A program made the position numbers and the translations under genes. A stretch of DNA of 64,000 nucleotides from Gemmataceae bacterium (GTDB lineage: Bacteria > Planctomycetota > Planctomycetia > Gemmatales > Gemmataceae), in NCBI GenBank assembly GCA_028288765.1, contig JAQGHQ010000296.1:1-64000 (forward strand), in the 5' to 3' direction. The notes below the pieces were generated by a model. That model made no database searches and was not told the origin of the DNA. It saw nothing but the letters and a program-made list of their open reading frames with translations. Positions 52,436 through 62,455 of the stretch are shown in pieces (within the stretch, counting starts at the first letter, position 1; the number at the start of each line of letters is the position of its first letter).

Positions 52436-52897
52436 ATGGACGGCATTCGAGAACTCCTGGAGGCGATCCGCGACAGCGGCATTCTGACCGGCCACTTCCG
52501 CGGTCTGCTCCACATCGCCATCGGCCGCAAGATCACAAAGTCTGACGGGACAGTCATTTCCACCGGGGTGACGTGGCGGGAACTGGCCGCCGTGCTGAAA
52601 CTTCTCCGGTTCGACCGCGAACTCGTCCGGGAGTTCGGTGCGGACCCGGACGCACTGGCACCCCGCGACCGAGAAAGGTTCTGGTACTCGGCGATCGCAC
52701 AGGCGAAGGTCGAGTCCCGGGAAGCGGTCGCCGATGCCGAAGTGCTTGCCGGTCGGTTAAAGGACCTCGGGTTCATCGTCGGCCCACCCCCGACCGCTTC
52801 CGCGGCGACACGCCCGCTGACCAGGGCGAAGCCGCAGAAGGCTCCCGAGCCGAAAGGCAAAACGAAGGAAGAGAAGCCGCCGAAGCGGAAGAAATAG
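52436..52897 (+). CDS. Hypothetical protein with basic Lys/Pro-rich tail
   Basis: The 153-aa protein (ATG 52436 with GGAG...AGG upstream; a longer frame is possible) has a predicted helical body (IRELLEAIRDSGILTGHFRGLLHIAIGRKIT; WRELAAVLKLLRFDRELVREFG) and a highly basic C-terminus rich in KPK, KEEKPPKRKK. I recognise no family. The tail suggests nucleic acid or polyanion binding. It stands 256 bp after the thiE fusion. Confidence 0.6.
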   Translation: MDGIRELLEAIRDSGILTGHFRGLLHIAIGRKITKSDGTVISTGVTWRELAAVLKLLRFDRELVREFGADPDALAPRDRERFWYSAIAQAKVESREAVADAEVLAGRLKDLGFIVGPPPTASAATRPLTRAKPQKAPEPKGKTKEEKPPKRKK

Positions 52898-52979
52898 AGT
52901 GAGCCCAGAGGGCCGTACAAAGGCTGGCCGACGTTCATCCCCCGGCGGACACACACGAATGATACCTGCCCGGGTGCCG

Positions 52980-53723
52980 TCACGTCTCCGGAAGCGGCAC
53001 GAAGTCGAACCACTCGTACCCGTCGGGGAGCGCCCGCGACGGCGCGCATTCCAGATGGACGATACGGCGGTGGCGGGTGGTGTTCGGGTCGCAATGTCCG
53101 CTCGCGTGGGTGACGAGTGGTCGTATCAGCAATACATCCCCGGCCCGACAGCGAATCACGACCGGTAGGTGCGTAACCGGATCAGCCCCGTGGGCGTTCC
53201 GGTGCGAGCCGGGGATGACTCGTAGCGGGCCGTTCTCGTCGGTCATCTCGTCCAGGTGAACCCGGACTGTCACCATGCGTTCGAGTAGATCGATCGGGGC
53301 CTCGACGTGGGGCACCCCGGCCTTCGTGGTCGGCTTGGAAAACCGCCCGGTCGGCCCGTGGGCGCGGACCGCGACGTTGTAGTCCTTGTGCCAGGGAAGT
53401 GCCCACCCGTTTCCGGGCGGTTTATCGAAGAAGAGCGCGCGGACCACACCCGCCTCCGGGCCAAGGAGGTGGGCGAGCCGATCCAACAGACCCGGCCGGC
53501 GGACCAGACCGACCACCCCGGGCCACATCCGGAGCAGGTTGCGGGCCCCGCTCACGTGGCCCCCGGCACCGGTCAGGATCGCCGGGTCGGCGGCGTTCCG
53601 CTTCTGTACCTCGTCCCACTCGGCCAGCCCCTCCCCCACTTCACGGGCTTCGAGTACCGCCGGCAGGAGCACGTAACCGTCTGCTTCGAGGCGGGTCTGC
53701 CAGTCGAGATCCGTTCCCGTCAT
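52980..53723 (-). CDS. Phytanoyl-CoA dioxygenase (PhyH) family protein
   Basis: The 247-aa protein has the Fe(II)/2-oxoglutarate pattern: H112 and D114 in PWHKDYN, a distal His near 206 in RPLVTHASGH and a following Arg-rich segment (TTRHRRIVHLE). ENGPLRVIPGSH is typical of PhyH. Substrate unknown. Its ATG overlaps the stop codon of the APC permease gene upstream (ATGA at 53720-53723), so the two are translationally coupled, hinting that the permease imports its substrate or a related compound. Confidence 0.85.
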   Translation of the reverse strand: MTGTDLDWQTRLEADGYVLLPAVLEAREVGEGLAEWDEVQKRNAADPAILTGAGGHVSGARNLLRMWPGVVGLVRRPGLLDRLAHLLGPEAGVVRALFFDKPPGNGWALPWHKDYNVAVRAHGPTGRFSKPTTKAGVPHVEAPIDLLERMVTVRVHLDEMTDENGPLRVIPGSHRNAHGADPVTHLPVVIRCRAGDVLLIRPLVTHASGHCDPNTTRHRRIVHLECAPSRALPDGYEWFDFVPLPET

Positions 53724-55210
53724 GGCGCGTCGGTTCCTCGGAACACCAACCAGTAGACCGCCGCCCCCAGGCCGATGAACCCGAGCCCGATCCCGGCCTC
53801 GCTCCGCTGCTCGGGGGTCACGAACATGTTCACGAACACCGCGCTCATGATGAGGATGTACAGGGCCGGGACCACGGGATACCCCCAGCACCGGTACGGC
53901 CGATTCTCCGGGGTCGGCGGAATCCGCCAGCGGAACACGTAGATCGACGCCACGGCCAGCGTCTCGAACGCGACCGCCCCGAACATCGCGAAGTCGGTCA
54001 CCACGTCGAACGGCGATTTCTTCACCGGCTTCCCGTCCGGGCCGATCTGGTTGGTGTCGAACAGCGGCAAGTCTGTTTGCAGGAGGGCGCCCAGACCGAG
54101 GACGAGGGCACATGACCAGCCGGCGAGCACGGCCGTGGCGACGGCCGGCGTATCGAACCGCGGGTGGAGCCGGCGGAGCGCTTGCGGCGCCAGCCCGTCC
54201 TTCCCCATCGCGAACAGTACCCGCGGGCCCACGAGCAGGTTCCCGTTCAGGGCCCCGAACACGGAGGTCATGATGATGGCCGAGGCCAACAGCCCGCCGA
54301 CCGGGCCGAGCAGGCGCAGACAGAACTCGGTCGCGACGGTGGTGTCTTTCAACTCCTTCATCTGGTCGCGGGGGATCGTCAGGTAGTACGCCAGGTTCGC
54401 CCCGCAGTACAGGGCGATGAGCAGGAGGATGCCGCCGAACAGGGCGAGGGGGATGTTCCGGTTGGGGTGGATCACCTCCTCGGCCATCGGGGCGATGTTC
54501 ATCCACCCGTGGTACGCCCAGAGCACCCCGACGAGGGCCGCGCCGTAAAGGCCCCAGTTCACGCCCAGCAAACTTCCCGGCCAGGTCGGGGACAGGTGGG
54601 TGGTGTTCGGCGGGTAGGTCGGCTCGGACACGGCGGCGAGAACGGCGAAGGGAAGGACGATGATGAGCAGGAGCGACCCGACCTTGACCGTGGTCACGAC
54701 CACCTGGAGCCCGCCACCGAGCTTGGTCCCCCGGACGTTGACCGCGGCCAGCGCGACGATAACGAGCGAGGTGAGCAGCTGTCGCGGCCAGAACCCGAGG
54801 ACCTCGACGGCGTGCACCGACGGCCCGTCGTGGAGGGCCTGTTTGAGTACGTCGTGGAACGACTCGGTGAACATTGTGGCGAGGGCGGCGATCGAGGCCG
54901 AGCGGATGATCCAGAATTCGACCCAGCCCCACAGAAACCCGGCCATTCGGCCGTACCCCTCGCGGAGGAACACGTAGTTCCCGCCGGCCCGGGGGAACAG
55001 CACCGCCACTTCCGCGAGGGCCAGCGCCCCGAGCAGGGCGAGCACCCCGCCGAGCACCCAGACGCTCATCGCCAGCCCGAACTCGGGGACGTTCTCGGAG
55101 ACGTTACGGGCCTTCTTGAACACCCCGGACCCGATCACCGTGCCGACGACGATTGCAGTCGCCATCCACGGGCCGATGACGCGGAGGAGACTGGGTTGGG
55201 GCTGGTTCAT
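53720..55210 (-). CDS. APC superfamily amino acid permease
   Basis: The 496-aa protein has twelve or more membrane helices beginning with the APC signature VIGPWMATAIVVGTVIGSGVF (helix 1 with the GSG break), followed by PRAGGNYVFLREGYG and WGWVEFWIIRSASIAA. These match the amino acid/polyamine/organocation family, which imports amino acids or polyamines by proton or antiport coupling. Specificity is not determinable. It overlaps the PhyH gene. Confidence 0.9.
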   Translation of the reverse strand: MNQPQPSLLRVIGPWMATAIVVGTVIGSGVFKKARNVSENVPEFGLAMSVWVLGGVLALLGALALAEVAVLFPRAGGNYVFLREGYGRMAGFLWGWVEFWIIRSASIAALATMFTESFHDVLKQALHDGPSVHAVEVLGFWPRQLLTSLVIVALAAVNVRGTKLGGGLQVVVTTVKVGSLLLIIVLPFAVLAAVSEPTYPPNTTHLSPTWPGSLLGVNWGLYGAALVGVLWAYHGWMNIAPMAEEVIHPNRNIPLALFGGILLLIALYCGANLAYYLTIPRDQMKELKDTTVATEFCLRLLGPVGGLLASAIIMTSVFGALNGNLLVGPRVLFAMGKDGLAPQALRRLHPRFDTPAVATAVLAGWSCALVLGLGALLQTDLPLFDTNQIGPDGKPVKKSPFDVVTDFAMFGAVAFETLAVASIYVFRWRIPPTPENRPYRCWGYPVVPALYILIMSAVFVNMFVTPEQRSEAGIGLGFIGLGAAVYWLVFRGTDAP

Positions 55211-55341
55211 GACGCATGATCATACGGGAGCACGGGAGGGAGTGCTACCGGGCTTCGGGTTCGATCGAGGAATCGATTCAAACATTCCTTCCCGTGACGG
55301 CACAGGTGTCTCGCCCGATGCGACCCGGGTGACACGAAGAT

Positions 55342-55366
55342 CGGCCAAGATGGCCGCGCTCCCAGG
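55342..55366. repeat. GGCCGCGCTCCCAGG interspersed repeat, copy 2
   Basis: This matches bases 2-26 of the window at about 23 of 25 positions and lies in the gap between the permease and purU genes. Confidence 0.55.
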
Positions 55367-55376
55367 GAGGAGAGAA

Positions 55377-56231
55377 TCAATCGAAAATGACCGTCTTGCG
55401 GTCGTACACGAGGACGCGGTGGTCGATGTGCCAGCGGACGGCCCGGGAGAGGACCACTTTTTCGAGGTCGCGGCCCTTTTGGAGCAGGTCGTCGAGCCCG
55501 TCGCGGTGGGAGATCCGGACCACGTCCTGCTCGATGATCGGCCCCTCGTCCAGCTCGTCGGTCACGTAGTGGCTCGTCGCCCCGATCAGCTTGACCCCCC
55601 GCTCGAACGCCCGGTGGTACGGCTTCGCCCCGCTGAACGCCGGGAGGAACGAGTGGTGGACGTTGATGACCCGCCGCGGGTACTTGGCGACGAAGTCCGG
55701 GGAGAGAACTTGCATGTACCGCGCGAGGACGACGAGGTCGATCTTGTTTTCCGCGAGGAGGTCGAGCTGGTGCCGTTCGGCCTCGACCTTTCCCCCCGCC
55801 GCGACGGGAACCAGATGGAACGGCACCTTGTAGAACACGGCCCACTTCTCGGCGGCCGGGTGGTTGCTGACGATCAGCGGCACCTCGCACGGGAGCTCGC
55901 CGGTCTGGTGCCGGTAGAGCAGGTCCATCAGGCAGTGGTCGTATTTCGACACGAATAGAGCAACCCGGAGCGGGTGGTCGGACCGCTCCAGCCGCCACCG
56001 CATCTCGAACCGGTCGGCGAGCGGGGCGAACCGGCGGGGGAACTCGGCGAGGTCGAGGTTGAACCCCGCCAGGTCCCACTCGACCCGCATGAGGAACAAG
56101 CCCCGCTCGGCGTCCTGGTGCTGATCGGCGTGCATGATGTTCGCGTCGTGCCGGTACAGGAACTCGCCGACCCCGGCGACGATCCCCTTCCGGTCCGGGC
56201 AGGTGATGAGCAGGACGGCGGTGTTTTTCAT
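55377..56231 (-). CDS. purU: Formyltetrahydrofolate deformylase PurU
   Basis: The protein (284 aa from ATG 56231; a TTG at 56261 would add 10 residues) has an N-terminal ACT domain (TAVLLITCPDRKGIVAGVGEFLY) and a C-terminal formyltransferase domain. The catalytic motif is INVHHSFLPAFSGAKPYH with the His, and SHYVTDELDEGPII holds the catalytic Asp. PurU hydrolyses 10-formyl-THF to formate and THF, controlling one-carbon pools. Length is usual for the family. Confidence 0.94.
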   Translation of the reverse strand: MKNTAVLLITCPDRKGIVAGVGEFLYRHDANIMHADQHQDAERGLFLMRVEWDLAGFNLDLAEFPRRFAPLADRFEMRWRLERSDHPLRVALFVSKYDHCLMDLLYRHQTGELPCEVPLIVSNHPAAEKWAVFYKVPFHLVPVAAGGKVEAERHQLDLLAENKIDLVVLARYMQVLSPDFVAKYPRRVINVHHSFLPAFSGAKPYHRAFERGVKLIGATSHYVTDELDEGPIIEQDVVRISHRDGLDDLLQKGRDLEKVVLSRAVRWHIDHRVLVYDRKTVIFD

Positions 56232-56434
56232 CAGGCTTTTCGGCTGGAAATGGGTGGACAAGGTCTGTTCTGGACGAGCCTCTCACCCGGCTCGGCCGCG
56301 CGGTCCGGGCCGCCTCCCACAGTTTATAGCCGGTTCGCCCGAAAGCCGCTGTCGAACGGCAAGCTCACCGGCCCGCCGGCCGGGCGACACGTTCCGGGGA
56401 GTCGACTCTCGGGCCGGTCCGGTGCCGCTCCGGC

Positions 56435-57190
56435 CTACTCCAGTCCGAGTACGCGATCGAGAACCCAACACCCGCGGGCGTGCAGCCCGGGCTCGCGGCA
56501 ATGGCGGAGCATGGCCCGGTCCGTGCAGCCGGCCTTCTCCAGTGCGTCCGCCAAGACCGGCAGCCTGTCGAACTGGTGGCCCTCGTAAGCCACACCGGCC
56601 AGCTCCCGGACCGACGCCGTGATCCACACCAGGTTGATCGGCTTCCGGCGCTGTGGCCCAAGGAGGGTATCCCGGATTAGCGCGCACACGGCGGCGCCGT
56701 TGCCCGGGTGCAGGCCGTCTGGGCAGGCGACTCGGAAGGTGTCCCGGTATCCGAGCAGCCGCCGGGTTACCTCCTGTTGCTGCAGGGTCGCGACGTAGAC
56801 CATCGCGACCGGGAGATAGGCCAGCCAGCACCCCGGCTGCGGCTCACAGTTGTACGCCGGGGTGCAGGTGACCGCGGCCCAGTCCGCTCCGGACCCGATG
56901 CCCTGTGCCGTCTCCCACTCGTCGGCGGTCGCCCTCCCGTCAGCGTGCTGCTCGGCCGCGGCGACCACCTCGCGCAGGTTGAGGTTCCACCGGCTCTCGG
57001 GACGGCCCGGAGCGAACCACCTCGACTCGGGCAGGAGATCCCAAACCGACCGGCCGTCCGGGTGGAAAGGGGCGTGGCGGATTACGGCGCACGCGAGCAG
57101 CCGCAGCTTCCTTTCGCTCCGGCAGGCGGTGACCAAGCCGATGAGGCGTTCGGGCATCTGTCGCTCATCCCAGATGCATCTGTCGCTCAT
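56435..57190 (-). CDS. Gemmataceae-type hypothetical protein (ADALExAGC/RGCW ending)
   Basis: The 251-aa protein starts with SDRCIWDERQMPERLIGLV and contains RKLRLLACAVIRHAPF and AAAEQHADGRATADEW. It ends with LADALEKAGCTDRAMLRHCREP and HARGCWVLDRVLGLE. I recognise this composition, especially the ending, as a highly paralogous planctomycete family (often annotated hypothetical or SMI1-like). Function is unknown. It stands alone 160 bp from the DUF4058 gene. Confidence 0.7.
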   Translation of the reverse strand: MSDRCIWDERQMPERLIGLVTACRSERKLRLLACAVIRHAPFHPDGRSVWDLLPESRWFAPGRPESRWNLNLREVVAAAEQHADGRATADEWETAQGIGSGADWAAVTCTPAYNCEPQPGCWLAYLPVAMVYVATLQQQEVTRRLLGYRDTFRVACPDGLHPGNGAAVCALIRDTLLGPQRRKPINLVWITASVRELAGVAYEGHQFDRLPVLADALEKAGCTDRAMLRHCREPGLHARGCWVLDRVLGLE

Positions 57191-57350
57191 TTCAGATGCT
57201 CGCTATCACGTCGCTCTCCATCGCCGACCTTGGACCGGTCTATCTCTGGACAAGCTATCACCTAAACCGGCCGGCCGCGTCGCGGTGGGATGGCCCGGAG
57301 ACGCCCCCGGCCGACCGGTGATGTCGCCCGCCGCTGCCCCGAATCCGGGG

Positions 57351-58085
57351 TCACTCGATGTGCAGGAGCCGACAGGTCTCCTCGTAGCTCGGTTCGAGCG
57401 GCAGCAGCACCCGGAGGTCGGGGGCCAGCCAGAGGGGTAGGATCGGGAGCGGCTGCCCGAGGGTCATGGGGTAATGCCACACGTCCAGGAGCGACCGCCT
57501 CGCCGTTCGCTTGCGGGCCCGGACCGCGACCGCGTAGAGGTACGGCGGGGCCGGGCCGAGCTGGGGGTCGACCCCACCGATCAGGGCGAGCAGGTCGGCG
57601 TACAGATTGAATTGACGGATCGTCACCAGGTCGACAATTGAGACACAGACATCCTTCTGGAGCAGGGCCTCGACCTTGGCCGCGAACGCCCGCCGGTTCT
57701 CGGGCCGGTCCTTGTTCGCCGGGCTGACCAGCTCGACCGCGGCCACCAGCTGGCGGCCACGGTCGGCGTCGTACACCCGGACCTCGAACTCGTCCTGGTC
57801 GGCCAGGTCGGCCTCCAGGGTCAGGGTCGGGGTCGGCACCGCAGCTGTGGCCACACCCCCATTGGCTGCCCCGGTCGGTCGGCCGGTTTCGGCCGGTTCG
57901 TCGTGCTCGAACGCCGAGACGTCGATCTCGAACAGCTGCCCGACGTGAACGCTCGGCGCGGCGATATACCCCGCGGGGAGGATCTCGAACAGTTGCCGGA
58001 CGAGCATTGCCGGCCACATGCCGTGGAGTTCGTTCCATACGTGCCGGTCGTTGACCGGCGAACGGAAATGATCGCGTAGCGGCAC
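57351..58085 (-). CDS. DUF4058 family protein
   Basis: The 244-aa protein (GTG start after GGAGGGTGAGCC) has the family's N-terminal NDRHVWNELHGMWPAML, the central VELVSPANKDRPENRRAF with the conserved E...SP.NK, and the C-terminal LLPLWLAPDLRVLLPLE. DUF4058 resembles a restriction-endonuclease-like fold in some descriptions, but no reaction is established. It is common in planctomycetes and cyanobacteria. Confidence 0.82.
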   Translation of the reverse strand: MPLRDHFRSPVNDRHVWNELHGMWPAMLVRQLFEILPAGYIAAPSVHVGQLFEIDVSAFEHDEPAETGRPTGAANGGVATAAVPTPTLTLEADLADQDEFEVRVYDADRGRQLVAAVELVSPANKDRPENRRAFAAKVEALLQKDVCVSIVDLVTIRQFNLYADLLALIGGVDPQLGPAPPYLYAVAVRARKRTARRSLLDVWHYPMTLGQPLPILPLWLAPDLRVLLPLEPSYEETCRLLHIE

Positions 58086-58201
58086 GGCTCACCCTCCGAA
58101 GCGATTCTACCCGTCCACGGGCGGGAGTTCACCGGCGGCGATTTCGGCCGGTTCTTCCTCCTTTTCCCCCGGGTCCCACGCGGAGCACCAGACCAAGGGG
58201 C

Positions 58202-60643
58202 TCAGTCCACGATCCCCGCCCCGAATGCGTCTTCCTCTTCGGGCTCGGCGCCCGGCGGGGGTTGTTCCGGGACCGTGGCGGTCACCGCTATCGCGTGCTC
58301 TTCGCCCTCGACCACGTCGGCCGCGTGAGCCTTCTTGATCGTCTCCTCGGTGCTGGTCGGGTCCACCACCCGGCACATCTCGGTCAGCTTGTCAGCAATC
58401 TCTTTCAACTCCGCCTTCCACTGTCGCTCGTCCAGGCCGGTCGGGGTGAGCTGTTCGAACTCTTCCAGGAGCAGGATGAGCCTCAGACAGTGGCGGAAAA
58501 TGAGCCCCTCCTGCTTGGTCAGCTCCCGGCTGGTGACGTAGGTATTGAAGTTTCCGCCGTACCGGAACAGGAGGTCTCCCGCCGCCCACACCGCCTGCGT
58601 GGTGAAGTCCCCGACCTCGGGGTAATGCGAATCGAATAGCATCCGGAGCTTGTCGGCCAGAACCGGCGGCCGCTCGTCCCAGGGTACGAACTCGTCCTCT
58701 TCCTCGTCAGGCTCTCCCTCGGCTTTCGGGGGCTTCGCGGTCATCAGCCCGCGGGCGATCAGATCGGGGTCGAGTTTCTCGGTCGCCAGCGGCCCGGCGG
58801 ACAGGTCGAACGGCACCCGGACGTACTTGAGCAGCGGGCGCGGGAGTTCCAGCACACTCTCGAGCGCCTGAATCCGTTCCTCCCGGCTGGCGATACCGAG
58901 CTGGTCGATCAGGTACGCCCCATACAACGGGTGACAGGCCCGGAACACGAGTAGCTTGTCGAGCGCCGGGGTCGGGGTGGCCGTGACCGGCTGGTACGAC
59001 GGCAGAAGGTCGGGGGGTGGAGCGGCAACCGGCGCCGTCCGCAACCCGGCGATCGACTTGGGTTCGTCCTTTTTCCGATCGGCTTCGGCCTGCGCCTTCG
59101 CCGCGGCCACCTCGTCGGGCGTCGGCGGGAGCGGGTCCAGCTGAACGAACCCCTTCTCGTGGAGCGTGATCAGCATCCGGTTCAGCTGCTTCATCCCGGC
59201 CTCGACCCGGGGCTGGTCGAGCAGCCGCTTGCGGACCACGTTCCGGATACGGTCCACCTCGGGCGACACCTTCAGCAGGTACGCGAGCAGCCGCCACGGG
59301 AGCGGCCCCTTGCTGTAGAGCCGGGCCGGCGGGGCGCCCTTCAGCCGTTCGAAATCCGACTCGTTCCAGTACTTCCTCTGCTGGTTCCGGGTCGGCTTCT
59401 TCCGCTGGAGGTCCTTCTTCTTCTTCAGCATGACGGGGTCTTTCGCGTTCTCCGGGATCTGGTCGTACTGCTGCTTCCAGCGGAGAATCCGCACGTCGTC
59501 CTCGTGCGGGAACGCGAACACGAACCCTTCCGTGTCGTACTGCGGCCGGCCGGCCCGGCCGAAGATCTGGTGGGCGGTGCTCGGGTCGATCACCTTTTCC
59601 TTGCCGAATGGCCCCTTCACCAGGCTCGACAGCACGACCGACCGGGCCGGCAGGTTGATCCCCGCCGCGAGAGTCTCCGTGCAGAGCGCGACCGAGAGCA
59701 GCTTCTTCTCGAACAGGTCTTCGACCACGCGCCGGTACTTGGGGAGCAGCCCGGCATGGTGTACGCCGACCCCGCGGCGGAGCATCTGCTTCAGCTTGGG
59801 GCCCACCCCTTGCGGCCACTCCAGGTGGTCGACCTCCTTGTTCAGGGCCGTCTTCTGCGCGGGGCTCATGAGTTCGAGCCCCTTGAGCTGTTCGGCAATG
59901 CTCCAGCACTCGTCGCGGTTGAAGCAGAATACGAGGGCGGGCGTCTTCCGGGTCGTCTCGTCCCCCCTCGCGATGTCGACCAGCAGCTCGTTCAGGAACT
60001 TGTCGGGCGCCCAGTGGTAGGAGAGCGGGATCTTGCGCTCGCGCCCCTCGACCAGTTCCAGCTTCCGCCCGTGGTACCGGTCGAGCCAGGAAATGAACTC
60101 GATGGCGTTGCCGACCGTCGCCGACAGCAGCATCAGCTTGACGTGCTTGGGGAGCATGTTCAGCGACAGCTCCCAGACGATCCCCCGCTCCGGGTCGGCG
60201 AAGCTGTGGAACTCGTCCATCACCACCGCCGACACGTGGCCGAAGTCGAACCCCTCGGAGTGCAGTAAGCGGTTCAGCAGGATCTCGGCGACCACGACGA
60301 GCACCCGCGCGTTCGGGTTCACCCGCCGGTTGCCGGTGACGAGCCCGACGTCGTCCGCCTTGAACCCCCAGCGGACCGCGGCGGCCTGCATCTCGGCGAA
60401 TTTCTGCTCGGTGAGGGCGATGAGCGGCGTGGTGTAGTATGCGACCGTGTTCGTGTGCAGGGCCTCGAACAGGGCGGCCTGCGCGACCAGCGTTTTCCCC
60501 GTCCCGGTGGGGGCGCACATCAGCACCCCCTGCTCGGCGGTGAACCACGCAAGGAGAGCTTCTTCCTGAACCGGGTACGGCGGGTAGGGCAGCTGTTCCA
60601 GGAATCTGGTCGCCAGGTCGTTACGGATCTCGGCCGCGGCCAT
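58202..60643 (-). CDS. Ski2-like DExH-box helicase
   Basis: The 813-aa protein starts after GGGAGCTG. Motif I APTGTGKT lies at residues 44-51, motif II is DEFH within VVMDEFHSFADPERG, motif III is LLSATVG and motif VI is QIFGRAGRPQYDTEG. ARSVVLSSLVKGPFG and TETLAAGINLPA match the Ski2/Mtr4/Hel308 group of superfamily 2. The C-terminal 350 residues hold Lys-rich linkers and a helical domain. It likely unwinds RNA or DNA; the substrate is not determinable. It stands alone. Confidence 0.9.
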   Translation of the reverse strand: MAAAEIRNDLATRFLEQLPYPPYPVQEEALLAWFTAEQGVLMCAPTGTGKTLVAQAALFEALHTNTVAYYTTPLIALTEQKFAEMQAAAVRWGFKADDVGLVTGNRRVNPNARVLVVVAEILLNRLLHSEGFDFGHVSAVVMDEFHSFADPERGIVWELSLNMLPKHVKLMLLSATVGNAIEFISWLDRYHGRKLELVEGRERKIPLSYHWAPDKFLNELLVDIARGDETTRKTPALVFCFNRDECWSIAEQLKGLELMSPAQKTALNKEVDHLEWPQGVGPKLKQMLRRGVGVHHAGLLPKYRRVVEDLFEKKLLSVALCTETLAAGINLPARSVVLSSLVKGPFGKEKVIDPSTAHQIFGRAGRPQYDTEGFVFAFPHEDDVRILRWKQQYDQIPENAKDPVMLKKKKDLQRKKPTRNQQRKYWNESDFERLKGAPPARLYSKGPLPWRLLAYLLKVSPEVDRIRNVVRKRLLDQPRVEAGMKQLNRMLITLHEKGFVQLDPLPPTPDEVAAAKAQAEADRKKDEPKSIAGLRTAPVAAPPPDLLPSYQPVTATPTPALDKLLVFRACHPLYGAYLIDQLGIASREERIQALESVLELPRPLLKYVRVPFDLSAGPLATEKLDPDLIARGLMTAKPPKAEGEPDEEEDEFVPWDERPPVLADKLRMLFDSHYPEVGDFTTQAVWAAGDLLFRYGGNFNTYVTSRELTKQEGLIFRHCLRLILLLEEFEQLTPTGLDERQWKAELKEIADKLTEMCRVVDPTSTEETIKKAHAADVVEGEEHAIAVTATVPEQPPPGAEPEEEDAFGAGIVD

Positions 60644-60773
60644 ACAGCTCCCTCAGGGTGAGATGACACTGTAGCAGACCGGCAGGAGATGCGAACACCA
60701 CCCAGCTCATTCAGTGTGGTCCGCTCACGGGACGAGCGGAGCACACCCCCGACCGACCTTCGAAACGCCCGGC

Positions 60774-62222
60774 TCATCGTGCTCGCAGCGCCCACCCCAC
60801 CCCGAGCCCGACCAGCGCAAGAATCAACACCGCCCCGGCGGCGTTCCAGTAATCGCGGCCGTTGCTCTCCCCGGGAGTCTCGGTCAGGTCGGGCGTCTTG
60901 GTCTCGACGATCTCGTTCCCGCCGTCCGGCCGTTTCCGCAATTCGAACGCATCGAACTGGTCGCCCGTCGCCGTCCGGGCCTCGTAGGTCAGTCGGTCGC
61001 CGGCGACCCGGATGAGCTGATAGAGCTGAACCCCCTCGCCTCTCCGGGCCATCCACGGCTGGTCGCCGAGGCCGTACAGCTTCGGCCCGCTCACCGACAC
61101 GGCGTACACCGTCCCCCACTCGCCGAACACCTGGCCGCCGCTCAGGGTGTTGTCGTCCCGCATCAGCCCGCTGCGGCCGTAGGTGTGGTCGTGCCCCTGG
61201 AGGACGAGGTCTACTCCCTTCGGGGCCCGGTCGAACACCGGCCGCCACGCCTCCCGAAGGGCCTTGTTATCCCGCCCCTTGGCCGGCGAGTAGATCGGGT
61301 GGTGGAACGTGATGACGGTCCACCGGGACGGGTTGTTCGCGAGCACCCGGTCCAGCCACCCGACCTGGTCGGCGGTCCGCTCGTTGGAGTTCAGGCTGAT
61401 GATCCGCACGCCCTGGAAGTCGAGGTAGTAGCACGTCTCTTCGAGCCCCGGCGGGCCGTTTTCGGGCAGGGTGAACTGGGCCCGCCAGTGGGCGGTCAGT
61501 TTCGGGCTGTACTCGTGGTTGCCGGGGGTCGGGACGCTCGGCACCATCCCGTTGATCCACCCGGCGGCGGTGTGCCACTCGCCCCACTGGGCGTCGTTCG
61601 GGCCGGAGTCCACCAGGTCGCCGGCGTGGACGATGAACCGGGCCTTGGGCATGTCCGAGAACGCCCCCCGGGCCACCCGCGACCAGTGCGCCTTGATGTC
61701 GTTCTGGGCGTCCCCGAAGTAGATGAACCCGAACGGCTCCGGCCGGTCGCTCGCCGTCTCGAACTGGAACCACTCGCTCCAGCTCTTCCCGCCGCCGACG
61801 CGGTATACGTATTTCGTCTTCGGTTTCAGGCCGTCGAAGTTGACGCTGTGGTAGTGGGCCTCGTTGATCGCCGTCTTGAGCAGCTGGGTCTGGGCCGGGA
61901 CGCGGCGGACCTTGCCGCCCTGGGTGAACCGCGGTCCGCCTTCGGACAGGGCAATCTCGGCAGCCGCTTCGGTCACGGTCGGGTCGGTGCGCCAGGTCAC
62001 CGCCTGGGTCGTCGCCGGGTCGCCCTTCCAGGTCAGGATCACGCGGTCGGGCACCGGGCCCGGCCGGTGGGTCTGCTTCTCCAGCTCGATCCGGGCGGCC
62101 TTCTCTTGAGGATCTTCGACCCGGCGCGGCGGCGGGGCAACTTCCTGCGAGAACGAAACCGCTACGACAACGAGGACTGCGACACCGGTCGAGACGGTGG
62201 CGATCCGGACCTTACGAGTCAT
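60774..62222 (-). CDS. Purple acid phosphatase-like metallophosphoesterase, membrane-anchored
   Basis: The 482-aa protein has an N-terminal signal or anchor (VRIATVSTGVAVLVVVAVSFS), a fibronectin-like N-domain of purple acid phosphatases (AVTWRTDPTVTEAAAEIAL; YVYRVGGG) and a metallophosphoesterase domain. The metal motifs are FGDAQND, HAGDLVDSG, GNHEY, HHPIY and GHDHTYGR. A C-terminal helix (AAGAVLILALVGLGVGWAL) ends it. The active site faces outside the cytoplasm. It presumably hydrolyses phosphomonoesters or -diesters. Confidence 0.9.
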   Translation of the reverse strand: MTRKVRIATVSTGVAVLVVVAVSFSQEVAPPPRRVEDPQEKAARIELEKQTHRPGPVPDRVILTWKGDPATTQAVTWRTDPTVTEAAAEIALSEGGPRFTQGGKVRRVPAQTQLLKTAINEAHYHSVNFDGLKPKTKYVYRVGGGKSWSEWFQFETASDRPEPFGFIYFGDAQNDIKAHWSRVARGAFSDMPKARFIVHAGDLVDSGPNDAQWGEWHTAAGWINGMVPSVPTPGNHEYSPKLTAHWRAQFTLPENGPPGLEETCYYLDFQGVRIISLNSNERTADQVGWLDRVLANNPSRWTVITFHHPIYSPAKGRDNKALREAWRPVFDRAPKGVDLVLQGHDHTYGRSGLMRDDNTLSGGQVFGEWGTVYAVSVSGPKLYGLGDQPWMARRGEGVQLYQLIRVAGDRLTYEARTATGDQFDAFELRKRPDGGNEIVETKTPDLTETPGESNGRDYWNAAGAVLILALVGLGVGWALRAR

Positions 62223-62455
62223 GATGGCGGGTGGGTTTGGGGAGGGTTCGGCGGGGTCGTCACTCCATCATGGTGGGGCTCTGTGGCATTTCCACCCCCC
62301 GGAAGATGAAGATTGCGAAAAACCGCGATCCCCCTTCCGGCCGACCGGATTCGGTCTAGACGAATGGCAAAACGCTTTGCCAGTGATACCCGGGCCGGGT
62401 ATCGTTCAGGAATTGCTCCCCGTCTCCTCCACCGCTGCCGCGGAGGCTTCCTCTC

